From the NCBI GenBank assembly GCA_900110395.1, contig FODP01000009.1, positions 248,001-312,000 of the forward strand: a DNA stretch of 64,000 nucleotides, in the 5' to 3' direction. Within the stretch, counting starts at the first letter, position 1. The number at the start of each line of letters is the position of its first letter. The notes under the pieces were generated by a model that saw only the letters and a program-made list of their open reading frames with translations, made no database searches and was not told the origin of the DNA. The DNA comes from Rhodospirillales bacterium URHD0017 (GTDB taxonomy: Bacteria; Pseudomonadota; Alphaproteobacteria; Reyranellales; Reyranellaceae). Below are positions 25,341 to 35,775 of the stretch, piece after piece. Both the position numbers and the translations under genes were made by a program.

Positions 25341-26366
25341 TCAGACCGCGCCGGTGGCGATCAGGCTTCTGGCGCAGTCCACGACGGATTCTTCCACCGG
25401 ACGTGGCTGCCAGCCGAGCACTTTCTGCGCTTTCGCCGAGCTGAAAGTGCGCTTTTCACCGAGGCGCGGCGTCACCGACGCCAGATCCTTGTCGAACAGC
25501 GCCACAAGCCTGACGACCAGGTTCGGGACCTTGCGTGTCGGGACCTTGTTGGCTGCGTCGCCGAGGCGGGCGCGCAGCAGGTCCGCCAGATCGGTCATCC
25601 AGGCAAAGTCCCTGGCCGCGATGAAGCGTTGGCCCGCCGCCTCCGGCGCGGTCATCGCGCGGATATGCAGGTCGGCGACGTCGCGCACATCGACGAAGCT
25701 GAAGCCCAGCCGCGGCAGGCCCGGCACCCTGCCGGACAGCAGGCGCTCCACGACCAGGACGGACGCGGAAAAGTCGCGACTGAGGACCGGCCCGATCACC
25801 ATGGAGGAATTGACCGTGGCGAGCGTCGCAGCGCCAGCCGAGGCATCCATCAGATCCCAGGCGGCACGCTCGGCCAGGGTCTTGGAGCGGGAGTAGGCAC
25901 TGACCGTGGGATCGTCGAGATCGGTCCACACCTTCTCGTCCGTGACGCTCTCGCCTGCACCGGCACGCGGGGTGGTCGCCGCCACGGATGAGGTCAGAAC
26001 CACGCGCTTCACGCCGGCCTTGAGGGCGGCGGCCAGCGCCCGTCGGGTGCCGTCGCGGGCGGGAACGATGAGCTCGTCGGGGTTCTTCGGCTCGGCCGCG
26101 GCAACCGGCGACGCGACATGAAGAACATAGTCGCAGCCGTTCGCGGCCGCGTCCCAACCGGCGTCTGCCGTGAGATCGGCGGCATGGAAACTCAGGCGAT
26201 CCTGCGGATCCACCACCTTGCCGATCGCGGCGCGGACGGCGCCCTCGCGGCCGAGACTGCGCACGGTCGTGCGCACGGCATAGCCTTGCTGCAGCAAGCC
26301 GATCATGCACCAGCTTGCGATGAAGCCCGACCCGCCGGTCACCAGCACCGTTTCCTGTCCGCTCAT
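25341..26366 (-). CDS. Extended SDR: NAD-dependent epimerase/dehydratase, aldehyde/dihydroflavonol reductase type
   Basis: 341 residues from ATG 26366 with AAGGAG upstream. The nucleotide-binding motif TGGSGFIASWCMIGLLQQGY, the LHVASP strand-4 motif and the catalytic YSRSK place it among the dihydroflavonol-4-reductase/aldehyde reductase extended SDRs. It likely reduces a ketone or aldehyde with NADPH. It lies head-to-head with the Baeyer-Villiger monooxygenase gene (182 bases between starts). Confidence 0.87.
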   Translation of the reverse strand: MSGQETVLVTGGSGFIASWCMIGLLQQGYAVRTTVRSLGREGAVRAAIGKVVDPQDRLSFHAADLTADAGWDAAANGCDYVLHVASPVAAAEPKNPDELIVPARDGTRRALAAALKAGVKRVVLTSSVAATTPRAGAGESVTDEKVWTDLDDPTVSAYSRSKTLAERAAWDLMDASAGAATLATVNSSMVIGPVLSRDFSASVLVVERLLSGRVPGLPRLGFSFVDVRDVADLHIRAMTAPEAAGQRFIAARDFAWMTDLADLLRARLGDAANKVPTRKVPNLVVRLVALFDKDLASVTPRLGEKRTFSSAKAQKVLGWQPRPVEESVVDCARSLIATGAV

Positions 26367-26548
26367 GGCTCCTTCTCTGGATCCCTGTGCGGCCTGGCGC
26401 ACTAAACCGCAGGCAATGCTACGCTTCGCCAAAAGCCGGAGGAAGCATGCTGCTCGGCCTCGACCTGCCGGGCAAATCCGCATCGCGGCCTGAGGCGGCG
26501 CCGTATCCCGGGTGCTCGCCCCGTGGTTTTCATGCCAGACTGTCCGCC

Positions 26549-28207
<1,659 letters not shown>

Positions 28208-28218
28208 GAGGAGAAGAC

Positions 28219-28632
28219 ATGAGCGACATCGCCTATACGCCGATCCTGCCCGACGGCTGGTCGCGTCCGCGCGGCTTCTCGCATGCCGTCGTCGCCAAGG
28301 GCACCAAGAGCGTGCGCATCGCCGGACAGATCGGCCGCGAGCCCGGCCAGTCGCACATCCCGCCGGGCACGGACGCCGGCACGCAGTGGCGCGTGGCGCT
28401 CGGCAACGTCGTGACCGTGCTCAGGGCGGCGGGCGGCGAACCGCAGCACCTGGTGGCGCTGCGCGCCTACGTGACGGACATCGCCGAATTCAACGCCGCC
28501 GGCGCCGCCATCGGCGCGGCGTGGGGCACCACCCTCGGCAAGCACTTCCCGGCCATGACCCTGGTCCAGGTTTCGGCCCTGATCGATCCGCAGGCCAAGG
28601 TCGAGATCGAGGGCGAAGCGATCCTGCCCTGA
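28219..28632 (+). CDS. RidA family protein (YjgF/YER057c/UK114)
   Basis: 137 residues with the RidA-like trimeric fold: SVRIAGQIGREPGQ, VVTVLRAAGGEPQHLVALRAYVTD, and the C-terminal IEIEGEAILP-like end. It appears to lack the terminal Arg-containing motif of archetypal 2-imine/enamine deaminases, so it may be one of the divergent RidA subfamilies. AGAGGAGAAGAC precedes the ATG. The gene lies between the Baeyer-Villiger monooxygenase and an MFS transporter, suggesting detoxification or hydrolysis of an unstable intermediate. Confidence 0.85.
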   Translation: MSDIAYTPILPDGWSRPRGFSHAVVAKGTKSVRIAGQIGREPGQSHIPPGTDAGTQWRVALGNVVTVLRAAGGEPQHLVALRAYVTDIAEFNAAGAAIGAAWGTTLGKHFPAMTLVQVSALIDPQAKVEIEGEAILP

Positions 28633-28685
28633 GCCTCGACGCGCCCTCGCGGACGGCGGAGGAAGACCGGCAGATCAGCCGGCTC

Positions 28686-29879
28686 ATGCTCTTCTTCGCC
28701 GTCGTCTACCTCGTCGAGGGTGTCGGCCAGGCGCGCGTCGGCATCATCTACCAGCCGCTCACCCACTACCTGAAGGAGTCGGGCTGGACGGCGCTGCAGG
28801 TCACCGCCTACTTCGCGGTCCTCAACTTCCCGTGGGTCATCAAACCGGTCTTCGGCCTGGTCTCCGATTTCGTCCCGCTGTTCGGCTACCGCCGCAAGAG
28901 CTATCTGATCATCGCCAGCATCTCGGCGGTCGCCGGCTACGCCGTCATCGCCCGCCACGCCGACCCCGTCGTCTTCGCGCTGCCGCTGCTCCTCACCGCC
29001 TACGCCATGGCCACCGCCAGCACGCTGTGCGGCGCGCTGCTGGCGGAGAACGGCCAGGCCTTCCGGCTCAGCAGCAGCTTCGTCAGCCAGCAGTGGCTGT
29101 GGTTCTACATCGCCATCATGGCGTGCTCGTTCGCGGGCGGTGCGCTGGTCGACGCCCTGTCTGCGCTGAGCGCCCTGCAGGTGGCGGCGGCCATTGCCGC
29201 TGTCGCCCCCATCGCCGTGGTGCTGGCCTCCCTGTTCCTGCTCGACGAGAAAAAGGTGACCACGAGCGGGCGCGAGATGCGGCTCACCTTCCAGAGTCTC
29301 GTCGCAGCGACGACATCGGCAAAACTCTACCTGGTCGCCCTGTTCCTGTTTCTCTATGCCTTCGCGCCCGGCTTCGGCACGCCGCTCTACTATTTCATGA
29401 CCGACGAGCTCAAATTCTCGCAGAGCTATATCGGCATCCTGGGGGCGATCGCCTCGGCCGGCTGGATCGCCGGCGCCCTGGTGCATCGCTACCTGCTGCG
29501 CGGCATGAGCTCGAAGACGCTGCTCACCCTCAGCATCGTGCTCGGGACCTTGTCGGCCGCATCGTTCCTGCTGCTGGCCGGCCCGGTCACCGCGGCGATC
29601 GTGAACTTCGCCAACGGCGTTGCCATGATGATCGCCACCATCGCCTCGCTGACGCTCGCCGCCGACTACAGCCCCAAGCGATCGGAGGGCTTCGCGTTTG
29701 CCGGGCTGATGTCGATCATGAATCTCTCGGAACTCTGCTCCAACACCGTCGGTGCCTGGCTCTACGATCACGTATTCGATGGACGGTTGGGGCCGCTGAT
29801 CATCGTCTCGGCCGCCTCGACGGCCTTCGCGCTGGTGCTGATTCCCCTGCTGCGCCTCGACGACAGGGTCAGTCGTTAG
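28686..29879 (+). CDS. MFS transporter, BT1 (folate-biopterin)-like
   Basis: 397 residues from ATG 28686. About 12 membrane helices; the loop FPWVIKPVFGLVSDFVPLFG followed by YRRKSYLI is the hallmark of the BT1/FBT branch of MFS, which in other organisms moves folates, pterins or related compounds. ATG 28686 lacks a ribosome site and begins at helix 1. An in-frame CTG at 28629 overlaps the RidA stop (CTGA) and would add 19 polar residues; a start there by translational coupling is quite possible. Third gene of the BVMO-RidA-transporter operon, so it may export or import the monooxygenase substrate. The end overlaps the next convergent gene by 11 bases. Confidence 0.85.
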   Translation: MLFFAVVYLVEGVGQARVGIIYQPLTHYLKESGWTALQVTAYFAVLNFPWVIKPVFGLVSDFVPLFGYRRKSYLIIASISAVAGYAVIARHADPVVFALPLLLTAYAMATASTLCGALLAENGQAFRLSSSFVSQQWLWFYIAIMACSFAGGALVDALSALSALQVAAAIAAVAPIAVVLASLFLLDEKKVTTSGREMRLTFQSLVAATTSAKLYLVALFLFLYAFAPGFGTPLYYFMTDELKFSQSYIGILGAIASAGWIAGALVHRYLLRGMSSKTLLTLSIVLGTLSAASFLLLAGPVTAAIVNFANGVAMMIATIASLTLAADYSPKRSEGFAFAGLMSIMNLSELCSNTVGAWLYDHVFDGRLGPLIIVSAASTAFALVLIPLLRLDDRVSR

Positions 29880-30408
29880 GCCGCGACAGTTCCAGATACT
29901 GGTTGCCCAACCTGAGCTGCAGCGTGCTGCCGATGGCGCGGCCCCTGATCGCCATCTCGGTCTTGAGGCAGGTCGAGCTGAACATCAGCGCCAACCCGGT
30001 GACGTTGCCGGTGGACGTGACCTTGAGCGTGATCGGCGCAATACCGCACTCTCGCTGGCTTTGCGTGCCCGAGCCGATGCCGTTGCTCACCTTGAGCTTG
30101 ATGGTGACGACGCGGCCGTCCGCCCTCGTGGTCACCATCCCGGCATAGTGACCGTCGTACGCGGCGATCGGCTCGGCATTGTCGTAGTTCGCCGGCTCGT
30201 CGTCGATCTCGTCGGTCGGCCGCCAGCGCTCGAGGGCTGCTTCGGCACGCCGGTCAAGCTGCACCGGGTCGATGATTTCAGCCGGAGCATGCCAGCCGGC
30301 CGCCGCAGGCGACGGCCGCGGCGTCACGACAAGATAGAATCCGCCCAAGAACAGCGCGATGCAGGCGATCGCACCAGCCCGTAGCGCGCCTCGTTCGTCT
30401 CGGACCAT
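29869..30408 (-). CDS. Membrane-anchored or secreted hypothetical protein
   Basis: 179 residues, not recognised. An N-terminal hydrophobic helix (AGAIACIALFLGGFYLVVTP, about residues 13-32) is either an anchor or an uncleaved signal. The rest is a small soluble domain with two Cys (RECGIAP and SSTCLKTE) that could form a disulfide, ending in strands (TLQLRLGNQYLELSRP). The ATG follows AGGAGGCCCTCC. The DGHYAGMVTTRADGRVVTIK segment resembles small periplasmic beta-rich proteins but I cannot name a family. Its 3' end overlaps the transporter gene tail-to-tail. Confidence 0.65.
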   Translation of the reverse strand: MVRDERGALRAGAIACIALFLGGFYLVVTPRPSPAAAGWHAPAEIIDPVQLDRRAEAALERWRPTDEIDDEPANYDNAEPIAAYDGHYAGMVTTRADGRVVTIKLKVSNGIGSGTQSQRECGIAPITLKVTSTGNVTGLALMFSSTCLKTEMAIRGRAIGSTLQLRLGNQYLELSRPND

Positions 30409-30499
30409 GGAGGGCCTCCTGGTCGAACCGAGGCGCATCTTGCGGCGCTCACCACCCGGCTCCTGTGGGATTCCCCACATTCCGGGCGCTTTTCGATCC

Positions 30500-31465
30500 T
30501 CATTCCAGCCGAATACCAGCGTCGGCGATGACCTTCCTCCAGACCTCGGTCTCGCGGGCGATGTGGGCCGCCGCCTCGGCCTGCGTGCTGGCGATCGTCT
30601 CCATGCCCTGCTGGGCGTAGGCCGCCTGCACCTCCGGCGCCTTGAGCGCCTTGGTCAGGATGGCATTGAGCTGGGCCACGATCTCAGGCGGCACCTTCGA
30701 CGAGACCACGATGGCGTACCAGTTGGTGGCGGCATAGCCCGGGAAGCCCTGCTCGGCGATGGTCGGAATGTCGGGATCGAACGGCGAGCGCTTGGCGCCG
30801 GTGACGGCGAGCGCACGGATGCGGCCCTCGCGCATCAGCGGCGTGGCGGTCGGAGCACTGGCGATCAGCGACGGCACGTGCCCCGCCACCAGGTCGTTCA
30901 TCGCCGGGCCGCCGCCACGGAAGGGGACGTGGTTCAGCTTGACGCCACTTCTTGCCTTCAAAAGCTCGCCGGCGAGGTGGCCGGCGCCGCCGACGCCCGA
31001 CGAGCCGTAGTCCATGCCTTCCGGCCGCTTGGCGAGCTCGAGATACTCGGCGAGCGTCTTGGCGGGCACGCTGGGATGGACGACCAGGACGTTGGAGAAG
31101 TCGACGGCCAGGCACACCGGGGCGATGTCGGTCGCCGGATCGTAGCCGACATCCTTCATGGCATAGGGATTGACCGCCAGCATGCCGACATTGGCGAACA
31201 GGATGGCGTGCCCGTCGGGGGGCGCGCGCAACGCCTCGCGCATCGCGATATTGCCGCCGGCGCCGGGCTTGTTGTCGACCAGGACCGAGTAGCCGGCGCT
31301 CTTGGTCAGCTCCGCGCCCAGCACGCGGGCGACGATGTCGCCGCCACCGCCCGCCGCGAAACCGACGATCAGCCGCAGCTGCTTGGACGGAAACGCCTGC
31401 GCCCGCCCTACGGCCGGCAACAAGGCGGCCGACGCGGCGGCCCCGATCAACGAACGCCGATGCAT
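30500..31465 (-). CDS. Tripartite tricarboxylate transporter substrate-binding protein (Bug family)
   Basis: 321 residues with a signal peptide (MHRRSLIGAAASAALLPAVG, cleavage near RAQA-FPSK). Bug hallmarks are LRLIVGFAAGGGGDIVAR and VDNKPGAGGNIAMREAL, then FRGGGPAMNDLVAGHV. GGGAGGAGCGTTC precedes the ATG. No TctA/TctB permease genes are near, so it is another orphan receptor. Substrates of this family range over di- and tricarboxylates, amides and aromatic acids. Confidence 0.9.
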   Translation of the reverse strand: MHRRSLIGAAASAALLPAVGRAQAFPSKQLRLIVGFAAGGGGDIVARVLGAELTKSAGYSVLVDNKPGAGGNIAMREALRAPPDGHAILFANVGMLAVNPYAMKDVGYDPATDIAPVCLAVDFSNVLVVHPSVPAKTLAEYLELAKRPEGMDYGSSGVGGAGHLAGELLKARSGVKLNHVPFRGGGPAMNDLVAGHVPSLIASAPTATPLMREGRIRALAVTGAKRSPFDPDIPTIAEQGFPGYAATNWYAIVVSSKVPPEIVAQLNAILTKALKAPEVQAAYAQQGMETIASTQAEAAAHIARETEVWRKVIADAGIRLE

Positions 31466-31516
31466 GAACGCTCCTCCCGGTTTTTCATCCGGGGATCATG
31501 CCATCAGAAAGGGGCC

Positions 31517-32917
31517 CTAGTCGGGCACGAATTTCGCGGACAGATAGACGCCGTTACTGATGCCCATCAGGAGCATGAAGCCTTCCGGTATGTCGGGGAT
31601 CATGTAGCTGCTGATCAGCTTGATCGCCACGAAGGCCACGGAAATCAGCGTGAAAAACAGCATCTGGACACGCGTGACGTCGATTTCTCCTGGATGCTGG
31701 GGCGTCACCACGAGGTCGGACCACAGAGGCTGGCGCGGGATGAGAGCCGCCTGCTTGGTTCTTTCCGTCACCTGGACCGCCGCGCTTGCGCTGTTGGTGT
31801 TCCGGGCCGTCACCTGAAAGACGTAGGTCGTATCGGGTAGCAGCCTGCCGACCCGGTGGCTGTTCTGCTTGATGCGGTCGTCACTGTCCCGCCAGTCGGC
31901 AAAGGCCTGCCGCGCATAACTGACGGCGTACACCGCCGGTACCGCGCCGACGGCCGGCGGATCCCATTGCAGGGTGACGGTGTGATCGGTCGACGCGATC
32001 ACCGAGACGTTCGTCGGCGCCGCCGGAGCAGCGGTGGCGGCGGGAAGATCGGCCGACGGCGACGGGGCCGCGGCAGCGGTCTGCGCGTTGGCTCCCTGGA
32101 TCCGGGATCCCAAGGTCGTCGCGCCGGCAATGCCCAGCAGCACCAGGGCGCCCGTCGGGATGTCGATCAGGCTGCCGGACAGGATCATGACGTAGGCCGC
32201 GCCGGCGCCGAACAGGAAGCTCCACAGCACGATCTGCATCTGTGACAGGCTCGCATAGCCTTCCCGCGTGCTGACCATCCGCATCCACGGCGAACGGCCG
32301 GGCACCTTGCGACGCACCGCCCAGACATAGAGCAGGAGCTGCGCGATCAGGACGCATACCAGTGTCACCAGCACGGCGTTCCAGACACTGGTGACGCCGA
32401 CCTTGAGGACAGTAGTCGCGAGCGTCGCCTCAGCGGTGGCGACGATCACCTTCACGTCGGCAACGGGGACGATCATGCCGTTGTCGAACTGCGCCGGCTG
32501 GGTGGGATCGGTCGGCAGCTTGCCGGCGAGCCGGTCGAACCACGAGGAGTCGACGCGTTTCAGGTCAGTCGGCACCGTGACGCGGTAGACGGCCTTCGTC
32601 GGCGTCGACTCGGCGGCCTGCACGGTGGCGGGCGGCAGGTACTGGGCTGGCTGGTCGGTCGACCAGCGGAAGCAGACCGTGACGTCGGTGCCCTTCAGCA
32701 TCTGCGTCGCGCTTTCGACCACGATGCGCACCTGGCCGCCGCGCGGCTGCCACGCCGTCCCCTGGTCGACCTTGACCACGATATCGCTCGGCTTGGCATT
32801 TGGCGGCGCGGCATTGCAATCGGCCGCCGCCGCGTGGCTGCCGGGCAGGAACAGCCCGGCCCACAGGCAGGCTGCCAGACCGAGCCAAGCCGGTCGCTTC
32901 ATAGGTGCAGTCGTCAT
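31517..32917 (-). CDS. Membrane protein with FN3 domain and duplicated two-helix module
   Basis: 466 residues from ATG 32917 behind GGGAGAGGAGAGCC. Signal peptide to about residue 31 (HAAAADC), an extracytoplasmic beta-rich domain (about 32-170), a membrane helix (VWNAVLVTLVCVLIAQLLLY), then two similar membrane modules: SLSQMQIVLWSFLFG...LIDIPTGALVLLGIAG and DVTRVQMLFFTLISV...MIPDIPEGFMLLMGISN. Between them is a fibronectin type III domain (about 310-400: APTNVSVIASTDHTVTLQWD). The repeated (Q/R)xQ, DIP-x-G and L(L/M)GI elements show internal duplication. No named family is recognised. Topology would place FN3 on one side of the membrane between two hairpins. Confidence 0.75.
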   Translation of the reverse strand: MTTAPMKRPAWLGLAACLWAGLFLPGSHAAAADCNAAPPNAKPSDIVVKVDQGTAWQPRGGQVRIVVESATQMLKGTDVTVCFRWSTDQPAQYLPPATVQAAESTPTKAVYRVTVPTDLKRVDSSWFDRLAGKLPTDPTQPAQFDNGMIVPVADVKVIVATAEATLATTVLKVGVTSVWNAVLVTLVCVLIAQLLLYVWAVRRKVPGRSPWMRMVSTREGYASLSQMQIVLWSFLFGAGAAYVMILSGSLIDIPTGALVLLGIAGATTLGSRIQGANAQTAAAAPSPSADLPAATAAPAAPTNVSVIASTDHTVTLQWDPPAVGAVPAVYAVSYARQAFADWRDSDDRIKQNSHRVGRLLPDTTYVFQVTARNTNSASAAVQVTERTKQAALIPRQPLWSDLVVTPQHPGEIDVTRVQMLFFTLISVAFVAIKLISSYMIPDIPEGFMLLMGISNGVYLSAKFVPD

Positions 32918-32990
32918 GTGGCTCTCCTCTCCCACGAGGGCGATGCGGGAGGGATTATGCCACCACACGTCCCGGTTGTCTTTCGTCGAT

Positions 32991-33986
32991 TTACTCCAGC
33001 GGCTTGAAGCCGGTCGAGCGGATGATCGGGCCCCAGGTCGCCGCTTCGACCTTGATCAGGGCGGCGAGCTCGGACGGCGTATTCGACTTCGGCACCATGC
33101 CGAGATTCTCAAAGGCCTGGGCGATCTCCTTGCTGGCCAGCGCCTTGGCGACGGCATCGGCGGTGCGGCTCACGGTGGCGGCCGGCGTCGCCGCCGGGGC
33201 GAACAGGCCGAACCATTCGGTGACCACGAGCTCCTTGACGCCCTGCTCGGCGAAGGTGGCGACCTCGGGATAGAACGGCGAGCGCTTCTCGCCGCTGGTC
33301 GCCAGCACGCGGGCGCGGTTGTCCTTGGTGTAGGGCAGGAACGAACCGTCGGGCAGCATCAGGGCCGCGACCTGGCCCGCCATCATGTCGGCGAGCCCCG
33401 GCGCGCCGCCGCGATAGGGCACCGGCTGGATCGGCGCGCCGAGCGCCTTGGCCATGACCAGGGTGAGGAAGTGCGGGAAGGAGCCCTCGCCCGGGTTGCC
33501 GCAATTGGCTTTGGCCGGGTTGGCCTTGGCCCAGTCGGCGAACTGGGCGAGCGTCTTCACCTCGGCCGGCACCACCGGGCCGACAGCCAGGCCATGCACG
33601 AAGGTCGCCGCCAGCGACACCGGCGCCAGGTCGGTCGTCGGGTTGTAGGAGAGCTGCTTGTAGATGTCCGAGTAGACCGTGACCGTCGAGGCCGGCGTCA
33701 GCACCAGGGTGCGGCCGTCGGGCGGTGAGTTCTTCAACATCTCGATGGCGATGCGGCCGGCGGCACCGGGGCGATTGTCGACGATGACGTTGCGGGCATA
33801 GCCCGGCGCCAGCCTCTCCCCGAGATGGCGGCTCACCACGTCGGCGCTCCCGCCCGGGGGAAAGCCGACGATGATCTTCAGCGATTCGAGCGCGTCCTGC
33901 GCACGCACCAGGCCGGGCGATGCCAGGCCAGCCCCCATCACGGCCGCGGCGCCAAGGACGCCGCGGCGCTTGATCGTCTTGTTCAT
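32991..33986 (-). CDS. Tripartite tricarboxylate transporter substrate-binding protein (Bug family)
   Basis: 331 residues. Signal peptide MNKTIKRRGVLGAAAVMGAG with RR motif, cleavage near VRAQ-DALES. Bug-fold motifs: LKIIVGFPPGGSADVVSRHL and VDNRPGAAGRIAIEMLKN, later PYRGGAPGLADMMAGQVA. It is the third Bug receptor of the window and again has no permease partner nearby. The next gene upstream on the same strand is an esterase-like hydrolase 34 bases away, so they may be co-transcribed and concern the same substrate. Confidence 0.9.
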   Translation of the reverse strand: MNKTIKRRGVLGAAAVMGAGLASPGLVRAQDALESLKIIVGFPPGGSADVVSRHLGERLAPGYARNVIVDNRPGAAGRIAIEMLKNSPPDGRTLVLTPASTVTVYSDIYKQLSYNPTTDLAPVSLAATFVHGLAVGPVVPAEVKTLAQFADWAKANPAKANCGNPGEGSFPHFLTLVMAKALGAPIQPVPYRGGAPGLADMMAGQVAALMLPDGSFLPYTKDNRARVLATSGEKRSPFYPEVATFAEQGVKELVVTEWFGLFAPAATPAATVSRTADAVAKALASKEIAQAFENLGMVPKSNTPSELAALIKVEAATWGPIIRSTGFKPLE

Positions 33987-34020
33987 TTGTTTCCCCCGCT
34001 CTCGGCGCGTCAGCGCCCGT

Positions 34021-34938
34021 TCACACCTTCACGTGCTCTTCGATGAAGCCCACCATCTGCCCGAACATGGGACCGCATTTGGACAGGTCCGGAGAAGAGC
34101 CGGGCTTGCGCTCCATGTCGATGTATTCCAGCGCGATCGACCCGCCGGCTTTGCGGTACGCGGCGCAGAAGCGCTGCGGTTCGTTTCCGTCGAAGGTCGA
34201 TTCGGTGTCCTTGTAGTCGTGCATGATGTCGCCCTGCGCCTGGAACCAGATCGCGGGCGGCGTCAGCAGCTTTTCGCCGCGCTCGAGCGCCATCGTCGGG
34301 CTGCCCTCGGACATGTTGGCCTCCGACTGCCAGTAGGAATCGTGGCGGCCGATGATCGACTTCGGCCAGGCCGGCGGATTGGCGCTCGCCTCGGCGCGCT
34401 TGGCGTGGCGGTAGCGGCTGAGCGGATTGATCACCGGCCAGGTCATGATCACGCAGCGCACGCTGGCGTCCTGGGCAGGCGCGCCGGCCCCGGAGGCAAC
34501 GGGCAACGGGATCGCCGCATAGCGCGGGTCGTTCGGGCGCATGGCGACGAGCATGGCGAGATGGCCGCCGCTCGACTGGCCCGACAGGCCCACGAGGTCA
34601 GGCCGGGTCTTGAGGGCACGCGCGTCGGCCTTGGCCCAGCGCACCGCGTAGTTGATGTCCTGCACCGACGCCGGGTACGGGTCCTCGTTGCCCGAGCGGA
34701 AGTCGAGCGCGATCGACACGACGCCGTGCGAGGCCATGTATTCGTGGCGCAGCTTCTCGGTGTGGCGGTCGCTCATGCACCAGGCGCCGCCGTGGCATTC
34801 GACCATGGCCGGGAACGGGCCCGCGCCTTTGGGCTTGTAGATGGTCGCCAGCAACGGCTTGTCGCCGTGGCGCAGGTATTCGACCTCTTCGACGTCGAAC
34901 GCGGCCGTCGGGGTTTCGAGGACTGCAGCAGTGGCCAT
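34021..34938 (-). CDS. Alpha/beta hydrolase (esterase/prolyl-peptidase-like)
   Basis: 305 residues. Oxyanion motif ECHGGAWCMSDRH and nucleophile GLSGQSSGGHLAMLVAMRP show the HSL-like/BD-FAE esterase fold; the acid/His pair is expected in the last third (WFQAQGDIMHDYKDTESTF). There is no signal peptide. It is first in a two-gene unit with the Bug receptor at 32991-33986, a pairing that parallels the Bug/esterase operon at 17814-21588. Confidence 0.85.
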   Translation of the reverse strand: MATAAVLETPTAAFDVEEVEYLRHGDKPLLATIYKPKGAGPFPAMVECHGGAWCMSDRHTEKLRHEYMASHGVVSIALDFRSGNEDPYPASVQDINYAVRWAKADARALKTRPDLVGLSGQSSGGHLAMLVAMRPNDPRYAAIPLPVASGAGAPAQDASVRCVIMTWPVINPLSRYRHAKRAEASANPPAWPKSIIGRHDSYWQSEANMSEGSPTMALERGEKLLTPPAIWFQAQGDIMHDYKDTESTFDGNEPQRFCAAYRKAGGSIALEYIDMERKPGSSPDLSKCGPMFGQMVGFIEEHVKV

Positions 34939-35014
34939 GGCACGTTCCTCCGATGTTGATTTCGGGGGAGCCTAGTGTCTTTGCCGAGGGCGCGCCACAC
35001 GTCCCGCGCTCCCC

Positions 35015-35521
35015 TTAGGGCAGTATGACCTTGGTCAGCCGGGCGCCCTGGACGTCGACGCGCTGCATCATCGAGCTGCCTTCGACTTGGCCGTTGCCCT
35101 GCCACTTCACGCTGGTCGTGACGTACCATACGCCATCGGGCACGCCCGGGAAGGAGAAGCTGCCCGAGGCGTCGCAGCGCGCCGGGCGCAGGGTCGAGAC
35201 GTAGAGCGGATCGTCACGCTCGAACTTCACCGCACCCAGGCTCGCGGCGCGCGTGCCGCGGCTGGCATTGCCGAAGATCGCCGTCATGCGCGCCCGCGCA
35301 TAGGCGGTGTCGGGGATCAGGTTGGCCGACTGGCCGGCGCAGGTGTGGGTCGTGCCGCCAGACTTCAGGCTGGCGTTGCCGCTCACGGTGTTGCGGCCGG
35401 TCTTGCGCGCCCACTCGACCTCGCCGGGGGCGATGCCCGTGGACAAGGCGGCCTGCTGCTGGAACTGGGCGCAGCCGGCGAGGGCGAGGATCAAGGCGAA
35501 AGCGAGGGGGATGGCTTTCAT
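35015..35521 (-). CDS. Lipoprotein with carboxypeptidase-regulatory-like domain
   Basis: 168 residues. A lipoprotein signal with lipobox LAGC (MKAIPLAFALILALAGCAQF) gives an acylated Cys at residue 17. The C-terminal half (ARCDASGSFSFPGVPDGVWY) has the beta-sandwich look of carboxypeptidase-regulatory/CNA-B-like domains. Function unknown; it is probably an outer-membrane or periplasmic anchored protein. The 254 bases upstream (35522-35775) before the divergent binding-protein gene hold no other gene I can support. Confidence 0.7.
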   Translation of the reverse strand: MKAIPLAFALILALAGCAQFQQQAALSTGIAPGEVEWARKTGRNTVSGNASLKSGGTTHTCAGQSANLIPDTAYARARMTAIFGNASRGTRAASLGAVKFERDDPLYVSTLRPARCDASGSFSFPGVPDGVWYVTTSVKWQGNGQVEGSSMMQRVDVQGARLTKVILP

Positions 35522-35775
35522 GCGTTTTCTTCTCTCCTTTTCCCGTCAAGCTAGACGGTAACGCACGAACCCGGCCTGTGATCCTTCGGTGAACAGAGGT
35601 ATGCTCGGCCCTGCGTTGCCCGCGGAGAGCCCTTTTGGTCCCGCGGCTGTGGTGCCGTTTCGAGACGCATAGTTGGCAGACGACTTCCCGGTGTCGCGTA
35701 AAGCGCGGCGGGACACGCGTATTTCCAGCCCACGCTTACGCTTACATCCAACATGAAAAACGACAGGAGGAAACC

